Source of the DNA: Halomonas fontilapidosi | Lineage (GTDB): Bacteria > Pseudomonadota > Gammaproteobacteria > Pseudomonadales > Halomonadaceae | Length of the DNA stretch: 64,000 nucleotides | Direction of reading: 5' to 3' | Assembly (NCBI RefSeq): GCF_014192285.1 | Contig: NZ_JACHXQ010000001.1 | Location: 496,001 to 560,000 of the forward strand | Part shown: piece after piece, positions 23,463-32,431 of the stretch | How the letters are laid out: each line of letters begins with the position of its first letter | How positions within the stretch are numbered: the stretch's first letter is position 1 | The notes under the pieces: generated by a model | What the model saw: the letters and a program-made list of their open reading frames with translations, nothing else | The model's database searches: none | What the model was told of the DNA's origin: nothing | Program-made: the position numbers and the translations under genes

Positions 23463-24713
23463 TCAGGCGCGCAGGATGGCGCCCATCCGGAAGACCTCAC
23501 GCAGGCTGGTGATGCCGGCCTCGGCCTTGGCCAGGCCATCGGCAAACATCAGGGTCTCGCCGCGTTCCAGGAGGTTGCGTCGCAAAACGGCGTCATCGGC
23601 GTGGCGCAGCAGCAGCGCATGATCCTCGGGGGTAGGCTGCCAGATCTCGAAGACCCCGGTGCGCTCCCGATAGCCCAAGCCATCACAGTGCTCGCATCCC
23701 ACGGGCACCCAGGCGTACTCTGGCACTTCGACCCCCACCGCCTCGAGCCATTGGGCATCCCGAGAAGGCGTCGGCTGCCGTTCCCGACAGTGCTCGCATA
23801 GCCGGCGCACCAGACGCTGGGCGATCACCAGGCCAAGCGTGGCGCTGATTTCGGCATCCTCCAAGCCCAACTGTCGCAGTGTGGAGACAGCCCCCACGGC
23901 GTCCCGACTGTGCAGCGTGCCCATCAGCGAGCGGCCGCTGCCGGCCACGCTCACGGCCGCCTCGGCGGAGCCGGCATCACGGACCTCGCCGATCAGCACA
24001 TAGTCCGGATCCAGGCGCAGCATGGAACGCGTGCCGGAGGCGAAATCGAGCCCATTGGCGGGGTCCACCTGGATCTGGTTGATGCCGGGGATGGCATACT
24101 CCACGGGATCCTCGAGCGTTACCACATGACTGTCGCTGAGACGCAGCTGATTCAGCAGGGTGTAGAGGGTGGTGGTCTTGCCGGCGCCGGTGGGTCCGGC
24201 CACCAGCAGCATGCCGCCGGTGGCATCCATCCAGCGGCGGATCCCCTGCGCACCCTGCTCGCCGATCCCCAGCGACAGAGTGTCCTGGAAGGTTCTGGGC
24301 GGTGCGAGAAAGCGGATGGCCAGTTTTTCACCGGCCACACAGTTCACCGCGGTAACCCGCAGCGAGGTCTCTTCCAGGCCCTCCTCATCGAGGGGCCAGC
24401 TGAAGCTGCCGTCGTGGGCGACACGCGAGGGCATGGGGTCGAGCCGGGCAAGCACCTTGAACTGGTTGACCAGCTGGAGGCCGATGCCGACATCAAGGTC
24501 CAGCGCATCGATGACGCGACCGTCGATGCGCAGTCGAACGCGCCATTGCTCTGGAGAGGGGTCGATATGGATGTCGCTGGCCCGTGCGCGGATGGCTTCA
24601 TCGAGCAGCACATGGGCCATCAGGGTCTCATCGTCACCCCCGGCCGGATCGGCAACCAGGGCCGAGAGACGCGGCAGTAGCCGCCACCCTGCCGGCTGCC
24701 GTTGTTCCGCCAT
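23463..24713 (-). CDS. GspE/PulE (PilB-like) secretion ATPase, 416 aa, N-terminal domain absent
   Basis: Hexameric ATPase of type II secretion/type IV pilus systems. The sequence begins near the N2 subdomain (ASDIHIDPSPEQWRVRLRIDG). It has Walker A GPTGAGKTTT (~residue 170), an Asp box, Walker B LIGEVRD, and a His box (GTLHSRDAVGAV). A four-cysteine zinc motif CEHC...CEHCDG lies near 320-350. All catalytic motifs look intact. The N-terminal MshEN/T2SSE_N domain (~150-200 aa), which normally contacts the inner-membrane platform, is missing. No GspF, pilin or secretin gene is nearby. Its stop-start overlaps the GIY-YIG gene by ATGA. Confidence 0.9.
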   Translation of the reverse strand: MAEQRQPAGWRLLPRLSALVADPAGGDDETLMAHVLLDEAIRARASDIHIDPSPEQWRVRLRIDGRVIDALDLDVGIGLQLVNQFKVLARLDPMPSRVAHDGSFSWPLDEEGLEETSLRVTAVNCVAGEKLAIRFLAPPRTFQDTLSLGIGEQGAQGIRRWMDATGGMLLVAGPTGAGKTTTLYTLLNQLRLSDSHVVTLEDPVEYAIPGINQIQVDPANGLDFASGTRSMLRLDPDYVLIGEVRDAGSAEAAVSVAGSGRSLMGTLHSRDAVGAVSTLRQLGLEDAEISATLGLVIAQRLVRRLCEHCRERQPTPSRDAQWLEAVGVEVPEYAWVPVGCEHCDGLGYRERTGVFEIWQPTPEDHALLLRHADDAVLRRNLLERGETLMFADGLAKAEAGITSLREVFRMGAILRA

Positions 24714-25135
24714 CAGTCGGCGCGCTCGACGATGAACTGCGAAACCAGCTTGTCGGTGCGACCGCGCAGATGCATCTCGGTGGTATCGAAGGGAAAGCGG
24801 TCGATGTAATCGTGGTTCACCGGCGGCTTGTGGAGGTTCACCATGGCCGCTTCGAGACGCTCGCGGTAGACATAGGTCGCCGCCGCCACGCTATAGCAGA
24901 GGACCTGTCCGCTCTCCAGTTGGCCGGACCACTTCTCACGCAGCTCATGATGGCGGATGCGTTGACGCACGTCACCGGACTCACCGATATACAGCAGCCG
25001 CTCGACCTCGGGCTCGCCTTCACCGGCGGGGGTGCCGGCATACACACAGAAGATACCCGATATATCGGGAATATCGCCAAGCTGCTCGTCCGTCCAGTAG
25101 CCCAGCAGCTTGAGTGACAGAATCTGATCCGACAT
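24713..25135 (-). CDS. GIY-YIG-like nuclease family protein, 140 aa
   Basis: The domain start reads GIFCVYAG..., with the partner strand LLYIGESGDVRQRI, corresponding to the GIY and YIG motifs (here GIF and YIG) plus the conserved Arg. A further Glu in YRERLEAAMVNLHKPPVN fits the catalytic/metal Glu position and the usual 'E..LI...P..N' ending. Length suits a single-domain protein. It is located between the GspE-like gene (4-bp overlap) and the ferritin-like gene (10 bp), suggesting one operon. Substrate unknown. Confidence 0.8.
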   Translation of the reverse strand: MSDQILSLKLLGYWTDEQLGDIPDISGIFCVYAGTPAGEGEPEVERLLYIGESGDVRQRIRHHELREKWSGQLESGQVLCYSVAAATYVYRERLEAAMVNLHKPPVNHDYIDRFPFDTTEMHLRGRTDKLVSQFIVERAD

Positions 25136-25145
25136 CGCTTTCTCC

Positions 25146-25610
25146 TCAGTAGTCCTCTAGACGTTGCATGTCGCGGGCAATGCGGCGAACCTCGGCATCG
25201 TGACCGTTGGAGAGTGCGGCAAAGAATTCACGCTCGTCTTCCGCCGTTGCCCGTTCGACTCGGTGAGCATACAGGTCCTGAAGCGTCCTGTGCATCGTCA
25301 AGGCGGTGGAGAGCACATCTTGCACGCTGTCGCAGGATATGCTGCCGGTGAGGCGGTCGAGCGTGGGCGCATGGGGAAAGTCCTCGGGGTCATCGAACCA
25401 GGTCTCGAGCACCTTGCGATGCTGGCTCTTTTCCTTGAGGTACTCGGCCAGTTCGGTCTGCATCTTGCGCTCATGCTCGGCCAGGTACTCCAGCGCCATG
25501 CGTACCCGGTCGTTGACGTCACCGGCGGCCAGCTGGTCGTACTGCTCGGCGAGCCCCCGGTGGTAATCGGCCGCCCAGGCGACCAGTTCCTTGACCTGAT
25601 GAAAGCGCAT
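25146..25610 (-). CDS. ferritin-like/rubrerythrin-like helical protein, 154 aa, function unknown
   Basis: Predicted almost wholly alpha-helical, with four long amphipathic helices. Glu and His residues recur at the spacing expected of a ferritin-like bundle (ALEYLAEHERKMQTEL; MHRTLQDLYAHRVERA; NGHDAEVRRIARDMQ). I do not recognise a named family. A metal-binding role is inferred from these EXXH-like patterns only. First gene of the short ferritin-like/GIY-YIG/GspE run; its ATG is preceded by GGGGAGGAG. Confidence 0.65.
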   Translation of the reverse strand: MRFHQVKELVAWAADYHRGLAEQYDQLAAGDVNDRVRMALEYLAEHERKMQTELAEYLKEKSQHRKVLETWFDDPEDFPHAPTLDRLTGSISCDSVQDVLSTALTMHRTLQDLYAHRVERATAEDEREFFAALSNGHDAEVRRIARDMQRLEDY

Positions 25611-25727
25611 TGCGACTCCTCCCCTGCGGATGCCCTGACGCGGGCGATTCGTTCATAGCTTCATCCTAGCCAAGCCGCGTCCATCATGCTTGATGCATAT
25701 CAACTCGAGGGGATACGGGGTCGCTGA

Positions 25728-27320
25728 TCAGCCAAATAGCCCCTGACTGCGCAGGTAGTCGTCGTAGCTGCCGCTGAAGTCGGCGACGCCCTGCTCGCTC
25801 ATGTCGAGAATGCGGGTCGCCAGGGAAGAGACGAACTCGCGGTCATGGCTGACGAAGATCAGGGTGCCGGGATAGTACGCCAGGGCCAGGTTGAGCGCCT
25901 CGATGGACTCCATGTCCAGGTGATTGGTGGGCTCGTCCATCAGCAGCACGTTGGGGCGCGTCAGGGCGAGCTTGCCGAACAGCATGCGACCCTGCTCGCC
26001 GCCGGAGATCACCTTGACCGACTTGCCGATGTCGTCGCTCGAGAACAGCATCCTGCCCAGCGCGCCGCGCACTTCCTGCTCCCCGCCCGTGGTCCACTGG
26101 GCCATCCACTCGAACAGCGTCGCGTCATTGGCGAAGTCGTCGGCATGGTCCTGGGCATAGACCCCGAGTTCGGCACTGTCGGTCCAGCGCACCTCGCCGC
26201 CATCGGGATGCAGCTCACCGGCCAGGGTGCGCAGCAGGGTCGTCTTGCCGATGCCGTTGGGGCCGATGATGGCGATGCGCTCGCCGGCTTCCACGGTCAT
26301 CGAGAGGCGCTCGAACAGCGGCGCCTCGTCGTCGAAACCCTTGGTGATGGCCTCGACGTTGACCGCATTGCGATGGATCTTCTTGGCCTGCTCGAAGCGG
26401 ATGAAGGGGCTGACGCGGCTGGAGGGCTTGATCTCCTCGAGCTTGATCTTGTCGATCTGGCGCGCCCGCGACGTCGCCTGCTTGGCCTTCGAGGCGTTGG
26501 CCGAGAAGCGGCTGACGAAGGCCTGCAGGTCGGCGATCTGCGCCTTCTTCTTGGCGTTGTCGGCGTGCTGGCGTTCGCGGGCGGCGGTGGCCGCCGTCAT
26601 GTAGTCATCGTAGTTGCCGGGGAACAGCGTGATCTCGCCGTAGTCCAGGTCCGCCATGTGGGTGCAGACACTGTTGAGGAAGTGGCGGTCATGGGAAATG
26701 ATGATCATGGTGCTGTTGCGCGCCGTGAGCATCCCCTCCAGCCAGCGGATGGTGTTGATATCGAGGTGGTTGGTGGGCTCATCGAGCAGCAGCACATCGG
26801 GGTCGGCGAACAGCGCCTGGGCGAGCAGCACGCGCAGCTTCCAGCCCGGCGCGATCTCGCTCATCGGACCGGTATGCTGGTGCAGCGGAATCCCCAGGCC
26901 CAGCAGCAGCTCCGCGGCTCGCGGTTCGGCGGTATAGCCGTCGAGCTCGGCGAAGCGCACTTCCAGGTCGGCCACGGCCATGCCGTCCTCCTCGCTCATC
27001 TCGGGCAGCGCGTAGATGCGTTCACGCTCGGCCGCGACCTGCCAGAGTTCGGCGTTGCCCATGATCACGGTGTCGATGACCCGCTCGTCCTCGAAGGCGA
27101 ACTGGTCCTGGCGCAACTTGCCGAGGCGGGTACCGGACTCGACCATCACCTGGCCCGAGGTGGGCTCGAGGTCACCGCCGAGGATCTTCATGAAGGTGGA
27201 CTTGCCGCAGCCGTTGGCCCCGATCAGGCCGTACCGGTTGCCATTGCCGAACTTGACGGAGACATTCTCGAACAGCGGCTTGGCGCCGAACTGCATGGTG
27301 ATATTGGCGGTGGAGATCAA
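25728..27320 (-). CDS. ybiT: ABC-F family ATPase YbiT, 530 aa
   Basis: Soluble tandem-ABC protein acting at the ribosomal E site. First cassette: Walker [10 protein letters not shown] (~35). Second: GPNGIGKTT (~355). Signature motifs are degenerate in the first cassette and SGGEQGRM in the second; both Walker B motifs read DEPTNHLD. The linker carries the ABC-F P-site tether rich in Lys/Arg ([16 protein letters not shown]). Similarity to E. coli YbiT, including length, is strong throughout. The start codon appears to be TTG at 27320, matching the usual N-terminus, without a clear ribosome-binding site. Confidence 0.95.
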   Translation of the reverse strand: MISTANITMQFGAKPLFENVSVKFGNGNRYGLIGANGCGKSTFMKILGGDLEPTSGQVMVESGTRLGKLRQDQFAFEDERVIDTVIMGNAELWQVAAERERIYALPEMSEEDGMAVADLEVRFAELDGYTAEPRAAELLLGLGIPLHQHTGPMSEIAPGWKLRVLLAQALFADPDVLLLDEPTNHLDINTIRWLEGMLTARNSTMIIISHDRHFLNSVCTHMADLDYGEITLFPGNYDDYMTAATAARERQHADNAKKKAQIADLQAFVSRFSANASKAKQATSRARQIDKIKLEEIKPSSRVSPFIRFEQAKKIHRNAVNVEAITKGFDDEAPLFERLSMTVEAGERIAIIGPNGIGKTTLLRTLAGELHPDGGEVRWTDSAELGVYAQDHADDFANDATLFEWMAQWTTGGEQEVRGALGRMLFSSDDIGKSVKVISGGEQGRMLFGKLALTRPNVLLMDEPTNHLDMESIEALNLALAYYPGTLIFVSHDREFVSSLATRILDMSEQGVADFSGSYDDYLRSQGLFG

Positions 27321-27621
27321 TGAGGGGTCCAGGTCAGTGCGTAAATTCAGGGGGCGCGATTGTACCGGTTATCGCCGCTGCACACACCCGCATCGTCGCG
27401 GCGCCAGTCGAAGCGTCGGGCTGGTCGCTCCCAAAGGATGCACAGAAGTTTTTTGGGAGCGGTGCTTGCACCGCGATGGGAGGCCTCCGGTCCCACAAGG
27501 ACCGGCCAACCTCACCGCCGCTACGCGCCGGATCGCGCAGCAAGCTGCGCTCCCACCGCTATCACGGAGAGCATCGACAACGCTTCCAGGAGAGCTTTTC
27601 TCTTTACGCGATTTCCCTGGC
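27321..27621. other. ~300 bp intergenic region with a cluster of REP-like palindromes
   Basis: No gene seen. The first ~100 bp next to ybiT has no clear promoter consensus. 27453-27557 holds three small GC palindromes with TGGGAGC / GCTCCCAC edges, typical of repetitive extragenic palindromic sequences. Confidence 0.6.
27453..27557. repeat. REP-like palindrome cluster
   Basis: Three perfect 7-bp stems: GCGGTGC/GCACCGC (27459-27474), CCGGTCC/GGACCGG (27487-27505) and GCGCAGC/GCTGCGC (27535-27550). The outer ones are flanked by TTGGGAG and CTCCCACC respectively. The pattern resembles Pseudomonas/Halomonas REP elements. A related fragment (CGCTCCCACAAGG) occurs near 22129. Confidence 0.65.
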
Positions 27622-28095
27622 TTAGAGCAGCAGCTCACCCTCGATGGGCACAAAGTGGCTGGCGGCGCGGACCAGCGAGTCGGCGGTGAGCCGTTCCACG
27701 CCGACCACCTCCACCACCACCCCATGGCGCTCGCGCATCCGCTCGACCAGCAGGTCGAAGTCGCCATCGCCCGAGACCAGCACCACCCGGTCGACCCGCG
27801 GTGCGGCCTCGATGGCGTCCAGCGCGATGCCCACGTCCCAGTCGCCCTTGGCGGAGCCATCACGCCGCTGGATGAAGGGTTTGAGCTTCACGGTGAAGCC
27901 GATGCGGCGCAGGATGGCCTGGAACTGCTGCTGGCGGGGGTCGCCACGCTCCACCGCGTAGGCGTTGGCCTCGACCACCTCGCAACCGGCCGCGAAGCGG
28001 GCCCAGAAGGCGTGATAGTCGAAGTGCCGGCCGAAGGCCTCGCGGGTGGTGTAGTAGACGTTCTGGACATCGACGAAGATGGCCACACGTTGCAT
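27622..28095 (-). CDS. NYN domain protein (LabA/DUF88 family), 157 aa
   Basis: PIN-like nuclease fold. It begins MQRVAIFVDVQNVYY with the first catalytic Asp and the Asn of the NYN motif. A second acidic site follows (KGDWDVGIALDAI), then a third (VLVSGDGDFDLLVERM). These acidic residues are the predicted metal ligands for RNA cleavage. The ATG at 28095 begins exactly at the domain, so longer upstream frames are rejected. It lies 26 bp after the RND permease on the same strand. Family members are thought to act on RNA; the target is unknown. Confidence 0.88.
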   Translation of the reverse strand: MQRVAIFVDVQNVYYTTREAFGRHFDYHAFWARFAAGCEVVEANAYAVERGDPRQQQFQAILRRIGFTVKLKPFIQRRDGSAKGDWDVGIALDAIEAAPRVDRVVLVSGDGDFDLLVERMRERHGVVVEVVGVERLTADSLVRAASHFVPIEGELLL

Positions 28096-28121
28096 GGCGG
28101 TAACCTTGAGCGGCAAAACCG

Positions 28122-31100
28122 CTAGCCTGACACAGTAGAAGTCCCGCTGTCGCGACGCTGCGCGTCGTCTCGCGGCGGCGCGTCCTCCGCGTCGAACGGC
28201 ACCCGCATCAGCAGGGAATAGAGCACCGGCACGATACACAGGGTCAGCACGGAGGCGACCAGCAGTCCGAAGATGATGGCGATCGCCATGGGAGCCCACA
28301 GCAGTCCGCCGCCCAGCCATAGCGGCACCAGGCCGCCACTGGTGGTCAGGGTCGACATGGCCACGGGGCGCAAGCGGCGTCGGCCCGCCTCGAGAATGGC
28401 CTGCTGGTGACGCATGCCGGCGCGGGCTTCCCGATCGATACGCTCGATCAACACGATGCCGTTGTTGATCACGATACCGGCGAGCGAGACCACGCCGAGA
28501 AAGGTCATGATCCCGAAATAGGAGCCGGTGAGGGTCAGGCCGAGCACCACGCCGATCAACGCCATGGGAATGGTGGTGAGGATGATCAGCGGCCGACGCA
28601 GCGAGTTGAACTGAGCCACCAGCAGCAACAGGATCACCGCGGCGCCGATCGGCAGCTTCGCGGCGATCGACTCCATGGCGATCCGCGAGGACTCCACCTC
28701 GCCGCCGAACTCGTGGAAGAAGCCCTCCGGCCAGTCTGCCTGCTGCTCCGCCAGCCAGGGGCGCAGCGTCGTCACCACCTCGGCCGCGGTCACGCCCTCG
28801 GCCAGTTCGGCTTCCACGGCCATGGTGAGAAAGCGGTCACGACGCAGGATACGCGCCGGCCCCCAATCGAGCTCGACCTCGGCGACCTGAGCCAAGGGCA
28901 CGCCCTTGCCTCCCTGGGCAGGCAGGACCGTGATCCCCTCGAGGGCATCGGGGCTGCGCTGTTCGCCATGCTGATTGCGCAGCATGATCGGCACCAGGGT
29001 GTCGTCGTCGCGGAAGGTGTCGACCCGCAACCCCGACAGGGCGGTCTGCAGACTCATCGCCACGTCACGCTCGGTGACGCCGGCGCGCAGCGCGCGAGCC
29101 GGATCCACGTCGATACGCAGGCGCTTGATCCACGGCCCCCAGTCGTCGCGCACATTGCGCGTGCCGGGCAGCGAGGTCACTTTCTGCCTCACTCGGTCAG
29201 CAATCTCGCGAAGCTCTGCCTCGTCATGGCCGGAGAGCCTGACCGACAGCGGTACCGTCACAGGAGGGCCAAAGCTCGTCGACTCGATGCTCGCATGCAG
29301 ATCCGGGAAACGCGTCCCGAGCCAGCCCTCCAGCCGTTCGATCACCGCGTCCACTGCCTGCCAGCGATTGGCCTGCAGCAGCAGGAACGCATACTCCGGG
29401 CTTGGCGGCTCCGGGGCGTGATTGATGATATAGCGCTCCCCGCCGAAACCGATGAAGCTGCCCCAGCGATCGACGCCGTCGCGAACCCACCCGCCGTTGG
29501 CGTCGCGCTCGGCGGCAAGCTCGCCGGCCAGGAAGGTCTCGATCTCCTCCACCACCGAGCGCGTGCGCTCGATGGGCGCGGAGTACGGCAGGCGCAACTC
29601 CACGGTGACGAGGGTGCGCTCCGCCTGGGGGAAGAAAATCTTGGGCAGCTGACCGAAGCCCAGCCAGGCGACCCCCATGCAGGCCGCCACGACCGCCAGG
29701 GTGACGAGTCGGTGGCGCAGCAGCGTCAGCAGGATACGCTGATAGCGGTCGTGGGCGGCCGTCGCCAGCCGCTCGCCAAGCCCGGGGCGCGACGTCGCGC
29801 CCTGGCGGCTGTCGTCGTCCTCGCGACGCCGTGTCGAGGGTTTCCTGACCTTGAGAAAGGCCACGCAGAGCAGCGGAATCATGGTCAGCGACAGCACCCA
29901 GGAGGCGAGCAAGGTGATGGTGACCACCTGGAACAGCGAGCGGGTGTATTCGCCCACGTCGGAGACGGCCAGGAACTGGGGCAGAAAGGCGGCCGATGTC
30001 GTCAGCGACGCGGTCAGCAACGGGAAACGCAGCTCGCTGGCCGCGGCGAGGGCGGCCTCACGGACCGAGCGCCCTTCCCGGGCGCCCACCTGGGTGGACT
30101 CCACCATGACGATGGCGTTGTCGACCAGCATGCCCAGGGAGATGATCAGCGCACCGAGCGACACCTGATGCAGGCCGATATCGAAGAGTCCCATCAGCGC
30201 CAGGCAGGCGAGAATGGTCATCGGCACCAGGCTCGCGACGATCAGCCCGGTGCGCAGCCCCAGGAACAGCAGCATCACCACGCACACCAGCACGACCGCC
30301 TGGAGCAGGTTGTTCAGGAACTCGTTGATGCGCACCTCGACCCGCTGGGGCTGGTCGGTCAGGACCTCGAAGGTCAAGCCGATCGGCAGTGTCTGTTCCA
30401 GGCGGGTAATCAGCGCGGCGACCTGCTCGCCCAGGTCGAGAATGTTGCCGCCTTCGCGCATGGCCACGGCTATCGCCAACCCCTGATGGCCGCTGGCGTG
30501 GTAGCGGGTGGTGGGCGGATCGGCATAGCCATGGCGAACCTCGAGCAGCGACCCCAGCGGTACCAGGGAGCCGTCGGGGAGCGGGACCAGCGCGTCACGG
30601 ATGTCATCGAGGCGGGTGAAGTTGCCCGTGGGCTCGACCACCAGGCGCTCGTCGTCGCTGCGAATCGCCCCGCCGGGCAGCACGATATTGCGGGCGGCCA
30701 GCAGCCGCGCCAGCCCCTGCGGCGAGACGCCAAGCTCGGCCAGGCGTGCCTCACGGTACTCCAGAAAGATGCGCTCCTCGGCATAGCCGTGCAGCTTGAC
30801 CTTGGCCACGTCGTCGAGCAGCAGCAGCCGGTCGTGCACGTCGTCGGCCACCTCCTTGAGCTCCGCCTGCTCAAAGCCCTCGCCGGTCAGCGACAGCATG
30901 ATACCGAAGACATCGCCGAACTCGTCATTGACGATCGGCGGTAGCGCCTCGTCGGGCAATTGCCGCCGAGCGTCGGTGATCTTGCGGCGCAGCTTGTCCC
31001 AGCTGGCCTGCACATCCTCGACCACGGGGCGCAGCTCCACGCGAAGGATCGACACGCCCGCGCGCGACGTGCTCTCCACGAAATCGAGCTCTGGCATCTC

Positions 31101-31316
31101 CATGACGGCGGCTTCGAGCGGCTCGGTGACCAGCTGCTCCACGCGCTCGGGGATAGCGCCGGGGAGATAGGTGACGATCTGTGCGACCCGCACCGTCACG
31201 GCCGGATCCTCGGCCCGGGAAATGCTGAGGTAGCTGTAGAGCGCGCCCAGCAGCACCATCAGCAAGCCGGCGATGGTGATCCGGTTATAGCGCAGCGCCG
31301 CCTCGGTCAGCGTCAC
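28122..31316 (-). CDS. RND efflux permease (AcrB/HAE family), 1064 aa
   Basis: Inner-membrane proton-driven exporter. Twelve membrane helices and two large periplasmic loops are implied by the hydrophobic blocks at residues ~15-35, 330-520 and 855-1040. The helix-4 proton-relay motif reads GMLVDNAIVMVE, i.e. Asp-Asn rather than the Asp-Asp of AcrB, a variant common in this subfamily. No heavy-metal (CzcA) motif is evident, so a drug or organic substrate is more likely than a metal. It overlaps the adaptor gene by 4 bp (ATGA), and the TolC partner follows upstream, forming one tripartite operon. Confidence 0.95.
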   Translation of the reverse strand: MTLTEAALRYNRITIAGLLMVLLGALYSYLSISRAEDPAVTVRVAQIVTYLPGAIPERVEQLVTEPLEAAVMEMPELDFVESTSRAGVSILRVELRPVVEDVQASWDKLRRKITDARRQLPDEALPPIVNDEFGDVFGIMLSLTGEGFEQAELKEVADDVHDRLLLLDDVAKVKLHGYAEERIFLEYREARLAELGVSPQGLARLLAARNIVLPGGAIRSDDERLVVEPTGNFTRLDDIRDALVPLPDGSLVPLGSLLEVRHGYADPPTTRYHASGHQGLAIAVAMREGGNILDLGEQVAALITRLEQTLPIGLTFEVLTDQPQRVEVRINEFLNNLLQAVVLVCVVMLLFLGLRTGLIVASLVPMTILACLALMGLFDIGLHQVSLGALIISLGMLVDNAIVMVESTQVGAREGRSVREAALAAASELRFPLLTASLTTSAAFLPQFLAVSDVGEYTRSLFQVVTITLLASWVLSLTMIPLLCVAFLKVRKPSTRRREDDDSRQGATSRPGLGERLATAAHDRYQRILLTLLRHRLVTLAVVAACMGVAWLGFGQLPKIFFPQAERTLVTVELRLPYSAPIERTRSVVEEIETFLAGELAAERDANGGWVRDGVDRWGSFIGFGGERYIINHAPEPPSPEYAFLLLQANRWQAVDAVIERLEGWLGTRFPDLHASIESTSFGPPVTVPLSVRLSGHDEAELREIADRVRQKVTSLPGTRNVRDDWGPWIKRLRIDVDPARALRAGVTERDVAMSLQTALSGLRVDTFRDDDTLVPIMLRNQHGEQRSPDALEGITVLPAQGGKGVPLAQVAEVELDWGPARILRRDRFLTMAVEAELAEGVTAAEVVTTLRPWLAEQQADWPEGFFHEFGGEVESSRIAMESIAAKLPIGAAVILLLLVAQFNSLRRPLIILTTIPMALIGVVLGLTLTGSYFGIMTFLGVVSLAGIVINNGIVLIERIDREARAGMRHQQAILEAGRRRLRPVAMSTLTTSGGLVPLWLGGGLLWAPMAIAIIFGLLVASVLTLCIVPVLYSLLMRVPFDAEDAPPRDDAQRRDSGTSTVSG

Positions 31317-32431
31317 TGCCGCGCCTCCCGATGCGCGTCCATCACGCGCACCCGCTGGCCATCATGCAGCCGGCTCATGCCGGCGACGACCAGCGACATG
31401 CCTTCGGCCAGGCCCGCGTCGATTCGCATGCGCTCGCCGCGCTGATCGCCAAGCACCACGTCCCGGCGACGAATGGTCGCTTCCCGCCCCTCGCTCCCCG
31501 ACGCCGGCGCCTCGACGTCGGCCACATAGACATAGGCCCCGCGCGCATCACGCTGCACCGCCGCCATAGGCACCCAGATCCCGCTCTCCGGGCCGTTCAC
31601 CGGCAGCGTGAGCTCTGCCGCCATGCCGGGACGCAAGGCCACCCGCTCGGCGGACGAGAGCCCAGACAACGCCACGCGCAGCGGCCAGGTAGCCTGGCGC
31701 GGGTCCACCGGCAGGCCGATCTCGGTAACCTCCCCGGCAACGCTGAGCCCCGCCAGGGGCAGGTGGACCCGCACCGGGGCGCCCGCCGACAGCTCGCCCA
31801 GCAGATCCTCGGAGAGCGCGGCGCGCACCTCCAGTTCATCGCCGCAGGCCAGCACCAGCACCGGCAGACCGGCCGCGACGTTCTCGCCGGCCTCCGCCAG
31901 CCGGGTCGCCACCCGGCAGTCGCCGGGTGCTTCGAGCCGCGTGAAGCTCAGCTGCCGTTCGGCCAAGGCCAGGGCATCACGCGCGCTGTCGCGTCGGGCA
32001 AGCGCCGCCTCCCGCTGGGCGCGGGCGGCGTCCAGGTCCCGGGCCGGGGCGCTGCCGGCTTCAAAGAGCCGCCGGGCCCGCTGCCACTCGGCCTCGGCAT
32101 TGGCGGCCGCCGCCTCGGCGCCGGCCAGCGCCGAACGGGCGCGATCGCGCTGCAGGCGCAGGTCGGTAGCCTCGAGGCGGGCCAGCAGCTGGCCGGCGGC
32201 CACTGTCTCCCCCACCGCCACGCGATGGGCCTCGAGCTGGCCCGCCACGCGAAAGCTCAGGCGACGGTTGGCGGCTGCCTCCAGGCGGCCCGGCAGCTCG
32301 CGTGCGGCATCAACCTCGCTGACCGCCACGCTGAGCGTGTGCACCGGCCGCAGCGGCGCCTCGTCCACGCGCTCCTCGGCACAGCCAACGAGCAGCACCA
32401 GCGCCATCAAGATGGCCCCCCGCATGATCAT
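31313..32431 (-). CDS. RND efflux periplasmic adaptor (HlyD/AcrA-like lipoprotein), 372 aa
   Basis: Membrane-fusion protein linking the permease to the outer-membrane channel. Lipobox LVLLVGC near residue 17. A barrel-sandwich half (RLSFRVAGQLEAHRVAVGETVAAGQLLARL) precedes an Ala/Arg-rich coiled-coil hairpin (~residues 85-150). The second lipoyl half (LEAPGDCRVATRLAEAGENV) and beta-barrel domains follow. The start chosen is ATG 32431, which overlaps the stop of the TolC-type gene (ATGA) and begins the lipoprotein signal. Longer frames upstream lie inside that gene and are not credible. Confidence 0.93.
   Translation of the reverse strand: MIMRGAILMALVLLVGCAEERVDEAPLRPVHTLSVAVSEVDAARELPGRLEAAANRRLSFRVAGQLEAHRVAVGETVAAGQLLARLEATDLRLQRDRARSALAGAEAAAANAEAEWQRARRLFEAGSAPARDLDAARAQREAALARRDSARDALALAERQLSFTRLEAPGDCRVATRLAEAGENVAAGLPVLVLACGDELEVRAALSEDLLGELSAGAPVRVHLPLAGLSVAGEVTEIGLPVDPRQATWPLRVALSGLSSAERVALRPGMAAELTLPVNGPESGIWVPMAAVQRDARGAYVYVADVEAPASGSEGREATIRRRDVVLGDQRGERMRIDAGLAEGMSLVVAGMSRLHDGQRVRVMDAHREARQ

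Noticed and set aside
28407..30944. 845-residue plus-strand open frame opposite the RND permease
   Set aside because: High-GC antisense shadow: His/Gln/Gly-rich composition, no domain, no start signal, and fully covered by a clear RND gene.
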